A DNA stretch of 64,000 nucleotides from Saccharolobus caldissimus (GTDB taxonomy: Archaea; Thermoproteota; Thermoprotei_A; Sulfolobales; Sulfolobaceae): contig NZ_AP025226.1 of NCBI RefSeq assembly GCF_020886315.1, positions 2,196,001 to 2,260,000 of the forward strand, in the 5' to 3' direction. The notes beneath the pieces are model-generated. The model saw nothing but the letters and a program-made list of their open reading frames with translations. It did no database searches and had not been told where the DNA came from. Numbering within the stretch: the first letter of the stretch is position 1; every line of letters begins with the position of its first letter. This document shows, in pieces, positions 26,996-37,540 of the stretch. A program made the position numbers and the translations under genes.

Positions 26996-28318
26996 GTGGA
27001 GCAGAATTTAGATGATAGCATATTGGAAGCCCCAGTCATTAACGTTATACCGCCAGGACCTAAGTCACTTAAAATAATTAAGGAACAAGAGGAATATGAG
27101 ACTTCTGCGTTAAACTACCCTAAGTACTTTAAGATAGCGATAGACAAGGCGTTAGGATCAACTGTAATAGATGTTGATGGAAATGTATACATAGACATGG
27201 TTACTGGAATTTCAGTAGTGAATTTAGGTCATAATAATCCTTATATAAGAAGAGCTGTAGAGGAGCAACTTGGTAAGATTTGGCATTCATTAGAAGTTCC
27301 CACAGAAATTAGAGTGAACTTTAGTAAGAAGTTGCTTTCAACACTGGGTTTTAAGGCTAAGTTATTGTTTACTACTACTGGAGCAGATGCTGTAGAGGCT
27401 GCAGTTAAGATTGCGAGGTGGATTACTGGAAAAAAGACTATAATTACATTTGAGGGCTCTTATCATGGAATTACAGCTGGAACTGTTGGTCTTACTGGCG
27501 CTAATAGATATAAGAATTTCACCCAGTTTTTTGATGATAGAGTTGCAAAGTTCCCATATCCTTATCCTTATAGATGTCCTTTTAAAGACTGCCTTAATGA
27601 AATATTAGACCTCATAGATTACGCTTTATCAAATCCAGGCTATTTAGGAGATGATGTAGCTGGGATTTTAGTTGAGCCTATTCAAGGAGAAGGTGGTTAT
27701 GTAGTCCCACCTAAGGGATTTCTTAAAGGTTTAAGGGAAATAGCTGACAAATATTCAATACCCTTAATTGTAGACGAAGTACAAACTGGTGTTGGAAGAA
27801 CTGGTAAAATGTGGGCTTATCAGTGGGAAAACATTGAACCAGATATAGTCTGTATTTCAAAGGCTATCGGCGAAGGAATTCCAGTCTCAATGGTAGCTTA
27901 TAGGCAAGATTATGATAAACTACCTATTGGTTTCCATTTGGGAACATATAGGGGAAATCCGTTAGGCTTAGCTGCTGGATTGGCTGCTCTAGAGTTTATA
28001 GAAAAATACGACATATTATCTAGGGTTCAGAGGCTAGGAAATAAGATAATTAAAGAATTATCTACTGTGAACAACAGCCACGTGGGAGATATAAGGGGTC
28101 TGGGATTTATGATAGGAATAGAATTGGTAAAAGATGGTAAAAATCCATGGAGTGAAGGTACAAAAAAGGTTATTGAGGAAGCGTTAAAGAGGGGATTATT
28201 AGTTTATAAGGCAGGTAGGTGGGATAATGTTATAAGGCTAATGCCACCTTTAACAATTCCAGAGATCTTATTGGATAGGGCTTTAACTATTTTAAATGAT
28301 ATACTCAATTCATTGTAA
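26996..28318 (+). CDS. Class III aminotransferase, 4-aminobutyrate aminotransferase-like
   Basis: The 440-residue PLP enzyme has TTGADAVEAAVKIARW, FEGSYHGITAGTVGLTG, the ring-contact Asp in VDEVQTGVGRTGKMW, and the Schiff-base lysine in ISKAIGEGIPVSMV. The opening PPGPKSLKII and the overall pattern match archaeal GABA/ornithine-type aminotransferases. It begins with GTG 30 bp after the M20 gene and probably shares its transcript. A ureohydrolase and amino-acid permeases lie downstream, so GABA from guanidinobutyrate or another omega-amino acid is a reasonable substrate, as an inference. Confidence 0.9.
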   Translation: MEQNLDDSILEAPVINVIPPGPKSLKIIKEQEEYETSALNYPKYFKIAIDKALGSTVIDVDGNVYIDMVTGISVVNLGHNNPYIRRAVEEQLGKIWHSLEVPTEIRVNFSKKLLSTLGFKAKLLFTTTGADAVEAAVKIARWITGKKTIITFEGSYHGITAGTVGLTGANRYKNFTQFFDDRVAKFPYPYPYRCPFKDCLNEILDLIDYALSNPGYLGDDVAGILVEPIQGEGGYVVPPKGFLKGLREIADKYSIPLIVDEVQTGVGRTGKMWAYQWENIEPDIVCISKAIGEGIPVSMVAYRQDYDKLPIGFHLGTYRGNPLGLAAGLAALEFIEKYDILSRVQRLGNKIIKELSTVNNSHVGDIRGLGFMIGIELVKDGKNPWSEGTKKVIEEALKRGLLVYKAGRWDNVIRLMPPLTIPEILLDRALTILNDILNSL

Positions 28319-28388
28319 CTATTTTTTAATACTTTTCACTTAACACTAGTTAAGATTTAAATATAACTAGAATGAATAATATATAGCC

Positions 28389-29945
28389 ATGTCAAATCCT
28401 AAAAGATCTGTTTTCCTGAGGGAATCATCTGGATTAGTAAGGGAATTCGGCATATTAGATGCATTATGGTTTAATATAGCATTATTGGGTTTACTTTTTT
28501 CTACATATTATGTAGCTTCTACTGGTCCATTAGTTGGTGGAAGTCCTTTACTAGGTCTATTACTTCCATTAATCGGCTTTTTCCTAGTAGGTTTAGTATT
28601 TTCCTATATAGGTTCGAAAGTTCCCAGAGTTGCAGCTGATTATGTATATGTTAGTAGGAATCTTAATCCGGCATTAGGTTTTGTAGGTAATGCAGGTTAT
28701 TTCTTAGCAACTGTGCCGTTATTTATGGGAATTACAGGGATAACATTACAAACATTTGGATTAATTCCTTTATTAACTATCTTGGGATACTATACTCATA
28801 ATACGTCGTTAATATCCTTAGGGTCTACTATAGATAGTAACACTTATCTAATTATGGCAATAGGTGCTACAGAAATCATAATAATGTCGTTAATACCAAT
28901 TTTTGGAAATAAAATATACAAAGCATTACAGTGGATTGCAATACCCTTAGCTCTTATAGCAGCAATCGGGATGATAATTGTAGAAGCTGTAGTCCCGACT
29001 CAAGTAGCAATATCTAGACTTAACAATTTTGCTCTCGCATATGCTAATGTAAGTAATCTGTATCATAATGTTACTTCCTCTAATGTTACTGTGCCAGCGT
29101 ATTATAATTTATATAACATAATATCATTAAATCCAGTATATGTAGTAGGTTTTTCATATATTATAAACACAGTTTACATAGCAGGAGAGGTTAGAAATCC
29201 TAAAAGAAGTATGCCAGTTAGCATTCTAGGTACTTTAATAATAACCGGATTTATATTTACTGCTGCACTAGCGTTAGAGTACTATCAATTAGGCTATTCT
29301 TTTACAGCAAAGATGATGTATTTAAGTATAGTTCAGGGTACCCTACCAATTCCTACTCCTTATCTAGATTTAATAGAGGGTGTAGTAAGCGGTAATATAG
29401 TATTAGGGATATTATTCGCGTTAGCTAGTATTATTCAATTATTAATGTATTTAGCAGCCGCATCTTTTGTAGGAAGTAGGTTATTATTATCCTATGCAAT
29501 GGATAGAATAATGCCTGCATTCGTTGGTGATGTTAGCGAGAAAAGACATGTTCCAATTAAGGCTATTATCCTATCCATGATAGCTGGTTTAATAGGGCTT
29601 ATTCTATTTAGCTTGCCCGTAACCTCAGCAGGAGCATTTTTGCTTTCAAGCGTAGCAGTTGCTATATTAATGCTATTCCCAATGGCAGTAGTATCAGCTG
29701 CTGTGTTAAAATCAGAAAACAATACTAGGATGCGAGTAGTGGCGGCTCTAGCAATAATTTATCTAATCTATACATTTTATCAATACTTAACTGTTCCAGC
29801 TATAGGTGCTGATTCAGTAGTAGGATATGCGATTTTGGCAGGCTCAATAGCCGTTTTATTCGCTATATTCTATACTGCCAAATTTGTTAGGTCTAGGCAA
29901 GGTATAGATTTCGACTTGATATTTAAGGAAATACCGCCAGAGTGA
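28389..29945 (+). CDS. APC-superfamily amino-acid/polyamine permease (paralogue 1)
   Basis: The 518-residue protein has about 12-14 membrane segments. It shows APC-type features: an unwound first helix region with small residues, YIINTVYIAGEVRNPKRSMP in the centre (the conserved APC loop), and SYAMDRIMPAFVGDVSEKRH in the later half. It ends with a cytoplasmic tail FKEIPPE that reappears in paralogue 2 as FNEIPPE. The metallophosphoesterase gene begins 4 bp after the stop codon, so the two are certainly co-transcribed. Substrate unresolved. Confidence 0.88.
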   Translation: MSNPKRSVFLRESSGLVREFGILDALWFNIALLGLLFSTYYVASTGPLVGGSPLLGLLLPLIGFFLVGLVFSYIGSKVPRVAADYVYVSRNLNPALGFVGNAGYFLATVPLFMGITGITLQTFGLIPLLTILGYYTHNTSLISLGSTIDSNTYLIMAIGATEIIIMSLIPIFGNKIYKALQWIAIPLALIAAIGMIIVEAVVPTQVAISRLNNFALAYANVSNLYHNVTSSNVTVPAYYNLYNIISLNPVYVVGFSYIINTVYIAGEVRNPKRSMPVSILGTLIITGFIFTAALALEYYQLGYSFTAKMMYLSIVQGTLPIPTPYLDLIEGVVSGNIVLGILFALASIIQLLMYLAAASFVGSRLLLSYAMDRIMPAFVGDVSEKRHVPIKAIILSMIAGLIGLILFSLPVTSAGAFLLSSVAVAILMLFPMAVVSAAVLKSENNTRMRVVAALAIIYLIYTFYQYLTVPAIGADSVVGYAILAGSIAVLFAIFYTAKFVRSRQGIDFDLIFKEIPPE

Positions 29946-29949
29946 TAAA

Positions 29950-30867
29950 ATGGCTAAAGATCTTAAACTACTCTTCGTAACTGACTTCCATGGTTCTGAT
30001 ATAATTTTCAAAAAAGCAGTTAATTTAGCTAAAATGCTTAAGGTAGATCATCTAATTGTAGGAGGGGATTTAGTAGGTAAAGGAGTAATGATATTTTTTA
30101 AGAAAGGAGAAGAGGAATATTATAATATATATAACGAGAAATTTTCATTCGAGCAATTAGAAGAGATTAAAAGAATGGGTTATTACGTCTATGTTACAGA
30201 AGATAAGAGCGAGTTTGAGGAGTTAAAGGTAAAAGAAAATAAGGTTAACGATATTTTTTATAATTTTATAAGGAAACAATTAAGTAGCTGGATTTCCATT
30301 GTAAAAGAGAGATTAAAGGATATTAATGTAGTATGGAGTTATGGAAATGACGATCCTCCATTAGTTGATGATATTTTTAAGGAAAACGGAATACAATTAG
30401 AGGGAATAATTGAAATTGAAAGTTCAAGTCCACCTCTCATTTTAATAAGTTACGGCTATACTAACGAAACTCCATATAAATCTTATAGAATAGTACCAGA
30501 TTATATAATCTATAATAAGGGGGAAGAATACATAGTTAAAGTGAAAGATACTACTAATCTTATACTCAATTTTCACGCACCTCCTTATAATACTAAACTG
30601 GATAATGCATATATTAATAATAAATGGGTTCATGTGGGTTCTAGATCTGTTAGAGATCTTGAGGAAAAATATAAGCCTATTTTAGGTTTACATGGGCATA
30701 TCCATGAGTCTCCTGGAGTAGATAGGATAAATAATTGTATTATAGTAAATCCTGGTAGTCTATATAGTGAGAATATCCTGAAATATGCTATTATAACCTT
30801 GAAAAAATCAGTTGAATTTCTCATAACTAAATATAAAATATCAAATATTGGTATATACCAAGGTTAA
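29950..30867 (+). CDS. Calcineurin-like metallophosphoesterase (paralogue 1)
   Basis: The 305-residue protein has the dimetal phosphoesterase motifs: Asp12-x-His14 (TDFHGS), GGD at 38-40, a GNDD motif, NFHAPP and a C-terminal HGHIHE. About 60 extra residues between GGD and GNDD form a charged insertion. The family hydrolyses phosphomono- or diesters. Pairing with an APC permease, repeated at 32-34.7 kb, suggests a role tied to that transport, for example regulation or hydrolysis of a phosphorylated ligand. That link is inferred from repetition only. It converges with the ureohydrolase gene, overlapping by 4 bp. Confidence 0.87.
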   Translation: MAKDLKLLFVTDFHGSDIIFKKAVNLAKMLKVDHLIVGGDLVGKGVMIFFKKGEEEYYNIYNEKFSFEQLEEIKRMGYYVYVTEDKSEFEELKVKENKVNDIFYNFIRKQLSSWISIVKERLKDINVVWSYGNDDPPLVDDIFKENGIQLEGIIEIESSSPPLILISYGYTNETPYKSYRIVPDYIIYNKGEEYIVKVKDTTNLILNFHAPPYNTKLDNAYINNKWVHVGSRSVRDLEEKYKPILGLHGHIHESPGVDRINNCIIVNPGSLYSENILKYAIITLKKSVEFLITKYKISNIGIYQG

Positions 30868-31778
30868 AGGAAAAGGGATAGAACACTCATACCCTCATAA
30901 ATGATATTTGCAGCTAGCATGCTTGTTATCTCACTCACGTCATAAGGTGGGGATACTTCAACTATATCAAATCCTATCATTTGGCCTATTCTTAATTGTC
31001 TTACCATTTCTATTATTTCAAAGCTAGTTAGGCCTCCTACTTCTGGAGTGCCAGTACCTGGAGCAAAAGCTGGATCAACAACATCTATGTCAATTGATAT
31101 ATACGTTGGACCTTCTAATGAATTTATCTCCTTAATCACGTTTTGCATATTATATTTAAGATCTCTAATAGTATAACTTTTTATGCCAAGTCTTTCTTTA
31201 TCAAATAAATCTTCTTTAGAGAAAGTTGATGCTCTTATTCCAGCTTGTATTACAACTTTTAATAGTCCTTCTTCTAATGCTCTTCTCAGCCAAGTACCAT
31301 GAGTATATTTCTTACCCCAATAAGAGTCCCAAAAATCATAATGTGAGTCTAAATGTATTATATTTACTTTGCCATATTTTTTATATAAAGCCCTCAATAT
31401 AGGTAATGTAATTGAATGATCCCCACCAGCTATAAAGGGTACTATATTTTTTGATACTATGTTAAATATGTCAGTTTCTATTATCTTCATTGTATCTTCA
31501 ATATACCCCGGTATGATATTAACATCACCTATGTCACAAGCGTTTAACTTATCAAAAGGGTAAGTGTCAAGAAATTGATTGTATGGCCTTAATAATCTGG
31601 ATCCTTGCCTAATTCCCATTGGTCCAAATCTGGCCCCAGGTCTATAAGTAGTAGCATCGTCAAATGGCACTCCTATAAAAACAGCCTTAATATCCTCATT
31701 TTGTGAACATATAGGTAACCTTCCAAACGTTGAAATTTGAGTAAACCTCGGGGATTTTAAAGCATCTAGTTGTCTCAT
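30864..31778 (-). CDS. Ureohydrolase (agmatinase/guanidinobutyrase/guanidinopropionase family)
   Basis: This 304-residue enzyme keeps every manganese ligand of the arginase fold: His121 in GGDHS, Asp144-His146-Asp148 in HLDSHYDFWD, and Asp230-Asp232 in SIDIDVVDPAFAPGTG. The N-terminal PRFTQISTFGRLP closely resembles guanidinobutyrase and guanidinopropionase rather than classic agmatinase. It would release urea from a guanidino compound, leaving GABA, beta-alanine or putrescine. Those products suit the adjacent omega-aminotransferases. It lies between two permease-phosphoesterase pairs but on the opposite strand. The identity of the guanidino substrate is not settled by sequence. Confidence 0.9.
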   Translation of the reverse strand: MRQLDALKSPRFTQISTFGRLPICSQNEDIKAVFIGVPFDDATTYRPGARFGPMGIRQGSRLLRPYNQFLDTYPFDKLNACDIGDVNIIPGYIEDTMKIIETDIFNIVSKNIVPFIAGGDHSITLPILRALYKKYGKVNIIHLDSHYDFWDSYWGKKYTHGTWLRRALEEGLLKVVIQAGIRASTFSKEDLFDKERLGIKSYTIRDLKYNMQNVIKEINSLEGPTYISIDIDVVDPAFAPGTGTPEVGGLTSFEIIEMVRQLRIGQMIGFDIVEVSPPYDVSEITSMLAANIIYEGMSVLSLFL

Positions 31779-31998
31779 GTATATAATTTAAGTTAAATTG
31801 GGATTTGAAACTATCGTTTTTAAGAAAGGATCAATTGTACTGATCTTAAATAAAATTATAAATTAACTGATATTATTAATAATAAATAATTCATATAATA
31901 ATACCAAATTTTTGATAGCTATGATATAAATCTTTGAAAAATATGCTATATAAATGACGGAAAGATTTTTAAACTAGTTTAATGCGAACATTTTATAA

Positions 31999-33603
31999 AT
32001 GTCAAAAAGTAATATAGATAAAAATCAATCATTATTTATAAGACAATCATCTGGTCTAATAAGGGAAGTGAGTCCATGGGCTTCATTTTTTGCAACATTT
32101 GGTTTAGTAACCGGTGGAGTTCCAATATTAATATTGTCATGGCTTTACTTATCCCCTGGAGCTAACTGGCCTTTAGCATATTTAATAACTTTAATACCTA
32201 CACTAGGAATGGCCTTTTTATTTTATGTTGCAACTACTTCAACACCTAGGGCAGGTGGAGATTACGTCTTTAATGCTAGGGCTTCTCATCCTATTGTGGG
32301 ATTTACAAATTATTGGGCTTTATGGATAGCCTTTGCACTATCGTTAGGCTTATACAGCTATTTAGGTGCACAATGGTTTGCATACCTCTTTAGCGGGATA
32401 GGATTATATTATAATAATTCCTTTCTAATAAGTTTAGGCTCTTTCTTTACTTCTACTACCGGCAGTGTTATCGTAGGTATTATAGTTTTAGCAGTATCAA
32501 CAATAGCTGCATCCTTAGGGAGATATGGTTGGAAATTTATATTTATAGCAGGTATTATTTCAATAATAGCTACTATTGTAACTTTTATAGTTTTAGCCTC
32601 TATAAGCTCATCTCAATTCTATTCTTCACTATCATCATTTACTGGTATAAGTAATGCATACGAAAACGTAGTGTCTACAGCTACTTCTAACGGCTTAACA
32701 TTCGTATCTCCTTTAGAAGGTGCATTATTAGCTATTCCAGTTGTTTGGTATTACTATGTCTGGTATAATTTACCAGCATCTTGGAGTGGTGAGATGAGAA
32801 AAGTTAAATTTAATGCATTAATATCAATTGTAGTTGCAATATTATTTATAGGAATTTATTATACAATATTTACGTATCTAAACATTCACGCTTTTGGAGA
32901 GAAATTCTTGACTGCCTGGTCATATACAGTTGCTAACAATCTAAATAGCACAGTGTATCAAAAATTAAGTAACATAGGTACATTTTCGCCATTTTTCGCT
33001 TTAATAGTAAATCATAGTTTGCCGCTTTATATAATCATGTGGATTGCGTTCTGGCTCCCAAACTTTTATAGCTTATCACCATTAACAATAGCTCTAACTC
33101 GTTATTTATTTGCGTGGTCTTTTGATAGAATTATGCCAGAAAAGTTGGCAGATGTAAATGAGAGGTTTCACATACCGTTTAAAGCTACTATTACTGCTGT
33201 CAGTGTAGGCATATTAGGGCTATTACTATATGCGTTTATCCCCGCAATATCAATAGTTGATATAACTGTAGTATTTGAAATAAGTTACGCCATCTTTGCT
33301 TTCACAACAGCTATTATGCCCTTTATAAAAAAGGGACTGTTTGAGAGAATGGTAACAGTTAAAACTAAATTTGGAAGAGTTCCAATTATTTCTCTAATTG
33401 GATTTCCAGTATTTGGATTTTTATTATATGCGTTATTTATAACATGGGGAAATCCAGTGTTGTTACCTATTAATTTACCTACTTTACTTTCATTAGGTAT
33501 CATATATGCTAGTGGTATAATAATTTATCATATAGCATATTTTATTAATTCAAGAAAAGGAATACAAATGAAATTATTATTTAATGAAATTCCACCTGAA
33601 TAA
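31999..33603 (+). CDS. APC-superfamily amino-acid/polyamine permease (paralogue 2)
   Basis: The 534-residue protein has about 12-14 membrane segments, an N-terminal [15 protein letters not shown] matching the FLRESSGLVREFGIL start of paralogue 1, and the same C-terminal FNEIPPE tail. It also has [13 protein letters not shown]-like and [12 protein letters not shown] loops typical of APC carriers. A metallophosphoesterase gene follows 94 bp downstream, repeating the module upstream. The two permeases differ enough to suggest different substrates after an old duplication. Confidence 0.88.
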   Translation: MSKSNIDKNQSLFIRQSSGLIREVSPWASFFATFGLVTGGVPILILSWLYLSPGANWPLAYLITLIPTLGMAFLFYVATTSTPRAGGDYVFNARASHPIVGFTNYWALWIAFALSLGLYSYLGAQWFAYLFSGIGLYYNNSFLISLGSFFTSTTGSVIVGIIVLAVSTIAASLGRYGWKFIFIAGIISIIATIVTFIVLASISSSQFYSSLSSFTGISNAYENVVSTATSNGLTFVSPLEGALLAIPVVWYYYVWYNLPASWSGEMRKVKFNALISIVVAILFIGIYYTIFTYLNIHAFGEKFLTAWSYTVANNLNSTVYQKLSNIGTFSPFFALIVNHSLPLYIIMWIAFWLPNFYSLSPLTIALTRYLFAWSFDRIMPEKLADVNERFHIPFKATITAVSVGILGLLLYAFIPAISIVDITVVFEISYAIFAFTTAIMPFIKKGLFERMVTVKTKFGRVPIISLIGFPVFGFLLYALFITWGNPVLLPINLPTLLSLGIIYASGIIIYHIAYFINSRKGIQMKLLFNEIPPE

Positions 33604-33697
33604 AAACCTTTTTATCAAATTTTATTTAAATAATATTATATAACTTCCAATTTTTAGCTAAGTAAATTTTTAAGTCTGTGCTACCCTAATATCATTT

Positions 33698-34672
33698 GTG
33701 GGGTTATTTAAAAAGAATAAACCCGATTCAAATAATGTAGGAAGTCTTAAGATATTTTTCACTACCGATTTACATGGCTCAGAAATAGCTTTTAGGAAAT
33801 TTTTAAACGCTGCTCTTATGACTAAATCAGATGTTTTAATAATAGGCGGAGATTTGGCAGGAAAGGCACTAGTACCAATAATAGATATAGGTCAGGGTAA
33901 GTTCAAAGTACAAGACAAGATAGTAGGAAGAGAAGGGTTAGAGGAGATTATAAAGAACTTTAAAGCTACTGGTATATACTATACTATAGTAGATGAAAAA
34001 GGATATAATGAATTAAATGAAAATCAAAAAGTCTTAGAAGAGGAATTTAAAAGAGCCATAATTGGAAGATTAGAGGAATGGAGTAAAATTGCTCAAGAAA
34101 AATTAAAGAATACTAATTTAATTATTTATACTAATTTAGGTAATGATGATCCATTATACATGTTTGATGTGATTAAACAGAGCGAAAGACTAGTTAAATG
34201 TGAAGGGGATGTAGTTAATCTCAATGGCTACGAAATGATAACATTCGGTTATGTTAATCCAACACCATGGAATACACCCAGAGAAATGAAAGAAGAGGAA
34301 ATATATACAACGTTAAAAACTATGGTTTCTAAAATTGATAAGCCAGAAAAGACGATCTTTAATCTTCATGCTCCACCTTACGGTACAAATTTAGATAATG
34401 CGCCATTACTTGATAATACTCTTAAACCAGTTGTTAGAAATGGAGAAATAGTAATGACACATGTTGGTTCGACCGCAATAAGAAAAATTATGGAAGAGGT
34501 TCAGCCATTAATTGGTATTCATGGGCATATTCATGAGTCAAGAGCCTTTGATAAAGTTGGAAAAACTACAGTTATAAATCCTGGAAGTGAGTATAATATA
34601 GGTATACTTCATGCTGCATATATTGTATTAGAGAATGATAAGGTTAAGTTACATCAGTTTGTTATAGGCTAA
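33698..34672 (+). CDS. Calcineurin-like metallophosphoesterase (paralogue 2)
   Basis: The 324-residue protein mirrors paralogue 1: TDLHGS, GGDLAGK, GNDDP, FNLHAPPYGTNLDNA and HGHIHESRA occur in the same order and spacing, with a similar charged insertion in the middle. It has a GTG start at 33698 and a short basic N-terminal extension (GLFKKNKPDSN). Conservation of HAPPY-x-T-x-LDNA between the paralogues marks them as one subfamily. Enzyme activity on phosphoesters is expected. The connection with the permease gene is contextual. Confidence 0.87.
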   Translation: MGLFKKNKPDSNNVGSLKIFFTTDLHGSEIAFRKFLNAALMTKSDVLIIGGDLAGKALVPIIDIGQGKFKVQDKIVGREGLEEIIKNFKATGIYYTIVDEKGYNELNENQKVLEEEFKRAIIGRLEEWSKIAQEKLKNTNLIIYTNLGNDDPLYMFDVIKQSERLVKCEGDVVNLNGYEMITFGYVNPTPWNTPREMKEEEIYTTLKTMVSKIDKPEKTIFNLHAPPYGTNLDNAPLLDNTLKPVVRNGEIVMTHVGSTAIRKIMEEVQPLIGIHGHIHESRAFDKVGKTTVINPGSEYNIGILHAAYIVLENDKVKLHQFVIG

Positions 34673-34772
34673 TTTAGTGTTATTAAATTAACATTTTTTA
34701 TAATTGTTGAACATTATCTATGCACAACTTGGTAAAATTTTAATATAAAATCAACATATAACTATAACTTGG

Positions 34773-36116
34773 GTGGTAACATTGAGCCTAGATATAATAG
34801 AAGTATATAAGTCATTAACAAATAAATCAAAATCACTTTTTGAGGAATCTTCAAAATATTTACCTTTCGGTGTATCAAGTAATTATAGATATTTTGACCC
34901 TTATCCAATATATCTAGTTAAAGGGAAGGGAAGTAGAGTATGGGACGTAGATGGAAACGAATACATAGATTATATTCTAGGCTTTGGTGTTTTGGAGGTT
35001 GGCCATTCTCATCCTAGGATTGTTGAGGAGGTTAGGAGGGCTGTTGAGGATAGTACTATTCTTGGCTTTGAGTATGAGAAGAGTGTTGAGTTGGCTAAGA
35101 TTATTTGTAATAGGTATAATGTTGACATGGTTAGGTTTTCATCAACGGGAACAGAGGCTACAATGCACGCAATAAGAATAGCAAGAGCATACACGAAAAG
35201 GAAGAAAATAATAAAATTCGAAGGACACTACCACGGATCACACGACCAACTACTAATAAACGTTAATCCAATGAGACTTGAAAGTAGAGTACCAACATCT
35301 CCTGGTATACCGGAGGAAACTCTTTCTAATACTCTTGTTGCTGATTGGAATGATTATGAGGGTTTTGAGAGGTTGGTTAGGGTTCACGGTAATGATGTTG
35401 CTGCTGTAATCATGGAACCCGTTGCCATGAATATGGGCTTAATTCCTGCTGATCTTGATTTTCTTAAGGGTGTTTTTGATTTGGCTAGGGATTATGGTTT
35501 TCTTGTTATCTTTGATGAGGTTAAGACGGGTGGTAAGTTTTATTCTGGTGCTTCTGGTTATTATGGTTTGAAGCCTGATCTTGTTACTTTGGGTAAGGCT
35601 ATTGCTGGTGGTTTGCCTTTGTCTGTTGTTGCTGGTAGGAGGGATGTTTTGGGTGTTGTTGGCCCTGGTAGGGTTGCTCATGGTGGTACTTTTAATGCTA
35701 ATCCTTTGTCTGTTAGGGTTGCTATTGTTACTTTGAGGGATATTTTGACTGAGGGTGCTTTTTATTATATGAATAGTTTGAGTGAGGAGTTGCAGAAGGG
35801 TTATGAGGATATTGCAGACGACCTAGACATAGATCTAATAGTCACAAAGTGGGGGCCAAGTGGAATGATCTACTTTAATAGTAAGGTTCCTAAGAATTAT
35901 AAGGACTTCATAAAATCGGACTTTAAATCTTGGTTTACATACTTTTATTACATGGTGGCTAAAGGTATATTGCCCATGGCTAGCTTTAACGAACAATGGA
36001 CTGTCTCAATAGCTCACACTAAGGAGGATATAAGTAAGCATTTAGAAGTAGCTAGGGATGCAATAAAGCTAGCTAAAAATAAAAAGTTAAACTTAGACCT
36101 ATTTGAAGCATTCTAA
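34773..36116 (+). CDS. Class III aminotransferase, glutamate-1-semialdehyde aminotransferase-like (copy 3)
   Basis: The 447-residue PLP enzyme has the same motifs as copies 1 and 2. Codons for about 300 residues are nearly identical in DNA to copy 2, while the first 43 and last 90 residues are private. The frame opens at GTG 34773. A TTG at 34782 preceded by GGTGGT is also possible. Its promoter lies close (TTTAATATA near 34739-34747), so unlike the other two copies it has no leader ORF. Diverged ends with converted middles suggest the three enzymes had separated functionally before the central sequence was homogenised. Confidence 0.88.
   Translation: MVTLSLDIIEVYKSLTNKSKSLFEESSKYLPFGVSSNYRYFDPYPIYLVKGKGSRVWDVDGNEYIDYILGFGVLEVGHSHPRIVEEVRRAVEDSTILGFEYEKSVELAKIICNRYNVDMVRFSSTGTEATMHAIRIARAYTKRKKIIKFEGHYHGSHDQLLINVNPMRLESRVPTSPGIPEETLSNTLVADWNDYEGFERLVRVHGNDVAAVIMEPVAMNMGLIPADLDFLKGVFDLARDYGFLVIFDEVKTGGKFYSGASGYYGLKPDLVTLGKAIAGGLPLSVVAGRRDVLGVVGPGRVAHGGTFNANPLSVRVAIVTLRDILTEGAFYYMNSLSEELQKGYEDIADDLDIDLIVTKWGPSGMIYFNSKVPKNYKDFIKSDFKSWFTYFYYMVAKGILPMASFNEQWTVSIAHTKEDISKHLEVARDAIKLAKNKKLNLDLFEAF
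34902..35844 (+). repeat. 943-bp segment shared with aminotransferase copy 2
   Basis: Direct-repeat partner of 15569-16511. Private differences are a 13-bp patch at 34970-34982 and a single C at 35003. About 630 bp of it is also shared, in inverted orientation, with copy 1. Confidence 0.9.
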
Positions 36117-36250
36117 ATATTTCTTTTTCAATAACTATAAGTTGCAATTTTATTATGAAATGTAGTCACTAGTTAGTACGGTATAATAGTTGAACATTTT
36201 ACAGTGGAATTGAAAAGTATATTTATAAACTATCTAAATAAATATAAAAC

Positions 36251-37540
36251 GTGCCAGTTTACGGTTTAAATAGACAGCAATGGCTTTCCATACTTGCAGC
36301 GTGGGCAGGCTGGTTAATGGACGGCTATACTACAATAGCTTATGCTCTAGTAGCCGTTACTATTTCAAAGATTTTCTTTCCTATAACCATAGGAATCTTA
36401 GGTTTAATAGCGACTTTTGGAGGTTTTGCGACAGAAGCATTAGCTAGACCCGTGGGCTCTCTAGTATTTGGTAACTTTATCGGTGATAAATTGGGTAGAA
36501 GAAATATGCTAACCTTAACTATCCTGGGTTTTTCACTATTAGCAGCTTCTAAATCAATATTACCCTCTTATTCTCAAGTTGGATTATTTTCTCCAATATT
36601 ATTATATATAGTGTTATTTTTTGAGGGAATGTTTGCTGGAGCCGAATACGGAGGAGGGACTACTTTAGCCTTAGAGAGCATTCCGGCTGAAAGGAGAGCT
36701 TTTATAGGTTCTTTTGTTCAAAGTGGTTTCGGGACTGGGTACTTTATTATCGCTCTAGTATATTCCGCGTTATACACAATTTACGGTAATAATTTTGGGA
36801 TAATAGGGTGGAGAATTCTATTTGCCACTTGTATTATTCCAGGATTATTAACATTATTGGTTAGATTAATTACAAAAGAAACTCCAGTTTTTGATGAGAT
36901 GAAAAGAAGAGGAGAAGTTCTTAAAGTACCCATTAAAGATTTATTTAAGAGTTCCTATTTGCAAGTAATAACAGGACTAATGATAACCAGCGGTTTGTTA
37001 TATATTAATACGGCAACTTTCTCGTTTTATCCTACGGTAATGACTACGGAGAGAATTCCAGGAAGTTTAGTAGGATTAGGTGTTGCAATTATAAACTTAA
37101 TATCCTTATTTGGAGTTTGGATTGGTGGATTTTTAGCTAATTTAATAGGCGGTAGAAAGAGACCTATGCTAATATATTCGTTAATATTTGTTGTTTTAAC
37201 TTATCCCATTCTTTATTTCGGTTTAACAAACAATTTTGCAATAGCCACTACAGTTTTTAGTATACAAGCCTTCTTGGAAGCAATGATATTTGCAACTTTA
37301 CCTTCATTTCTCGCAGAACAATTCAGTAAGAAATATAGAACTACTGGAGTTGGGTTCACCTATAATGGAGGAGCTATTGCTGGAGGTTTTGCAATTTCAG
37401 TAATTTTAACCCTATCTACAATAATGGGTTTGTTAAATTCCTGGTTCATAAATATATTATTAGCTGGGACAATAATGATTATAGGAATATCCTTATCTAA
37501 AGAAACTTATATTGGGAAAGAAGATCCAATTAATAGGTGA
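36251..37540 (+). CDS. MFS metabolite transporter (metabolite:H+ symporter-like)
   Basis: The 429-residue protein has about 12 membrane segments. It has the MHS/sugar-porter loop GDKLGRRNMLTL after helix 2, the ESIPAERRAFIGSF motif in the central region, and GGRKRPML in the second half. It starts with GTG 25-30 bp after a TATA box (TATTTATAAA, 36219-36228), so it is leaderless. Its stop overlaps the start of the P1-family peptidase gene. The operon MFS - P1 hydrolase - SDR suggests uptake of an amide or peptide that is cleaved and oxidised. Substrate unknown. Confidence 0.85.
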   Translation: MPVYGLNRQQWLSILAAWAGWLMDGYTTIAYALVAVTISKIFFPITIGILGLIATFGGFATEALARPVGSLVFGNFIGDKLGRRNMLTLTILGFSLLAASKSILPSYSQVGLFSPILLYIVLFFEGMFAGAEYGGGTTLALESIPAERRAFIGSFVQSGFGTGYFIIALVYSALYTIYGNNFGIIGWRILFATCIIPGLLTLLVRLITKETPVFDEMKRRGEVLKVPIKDLFKSSYLQVITGLMITSGLLYINTATFSFYPTVMTTERIPGSLVGLGVAIINLISLFGVWIGGFLANLIGGRKRPMLIYSLIFVVLTYPILYFGLTNNFAIATTVFSIQAFLEAMIFATLPSFLAEQFSKKYRTTGVGFTYNGGAIAGGFAISVILTLSTIMGLLNSWFINILLAGTIMIIGISLSKETYIGKEDPINR

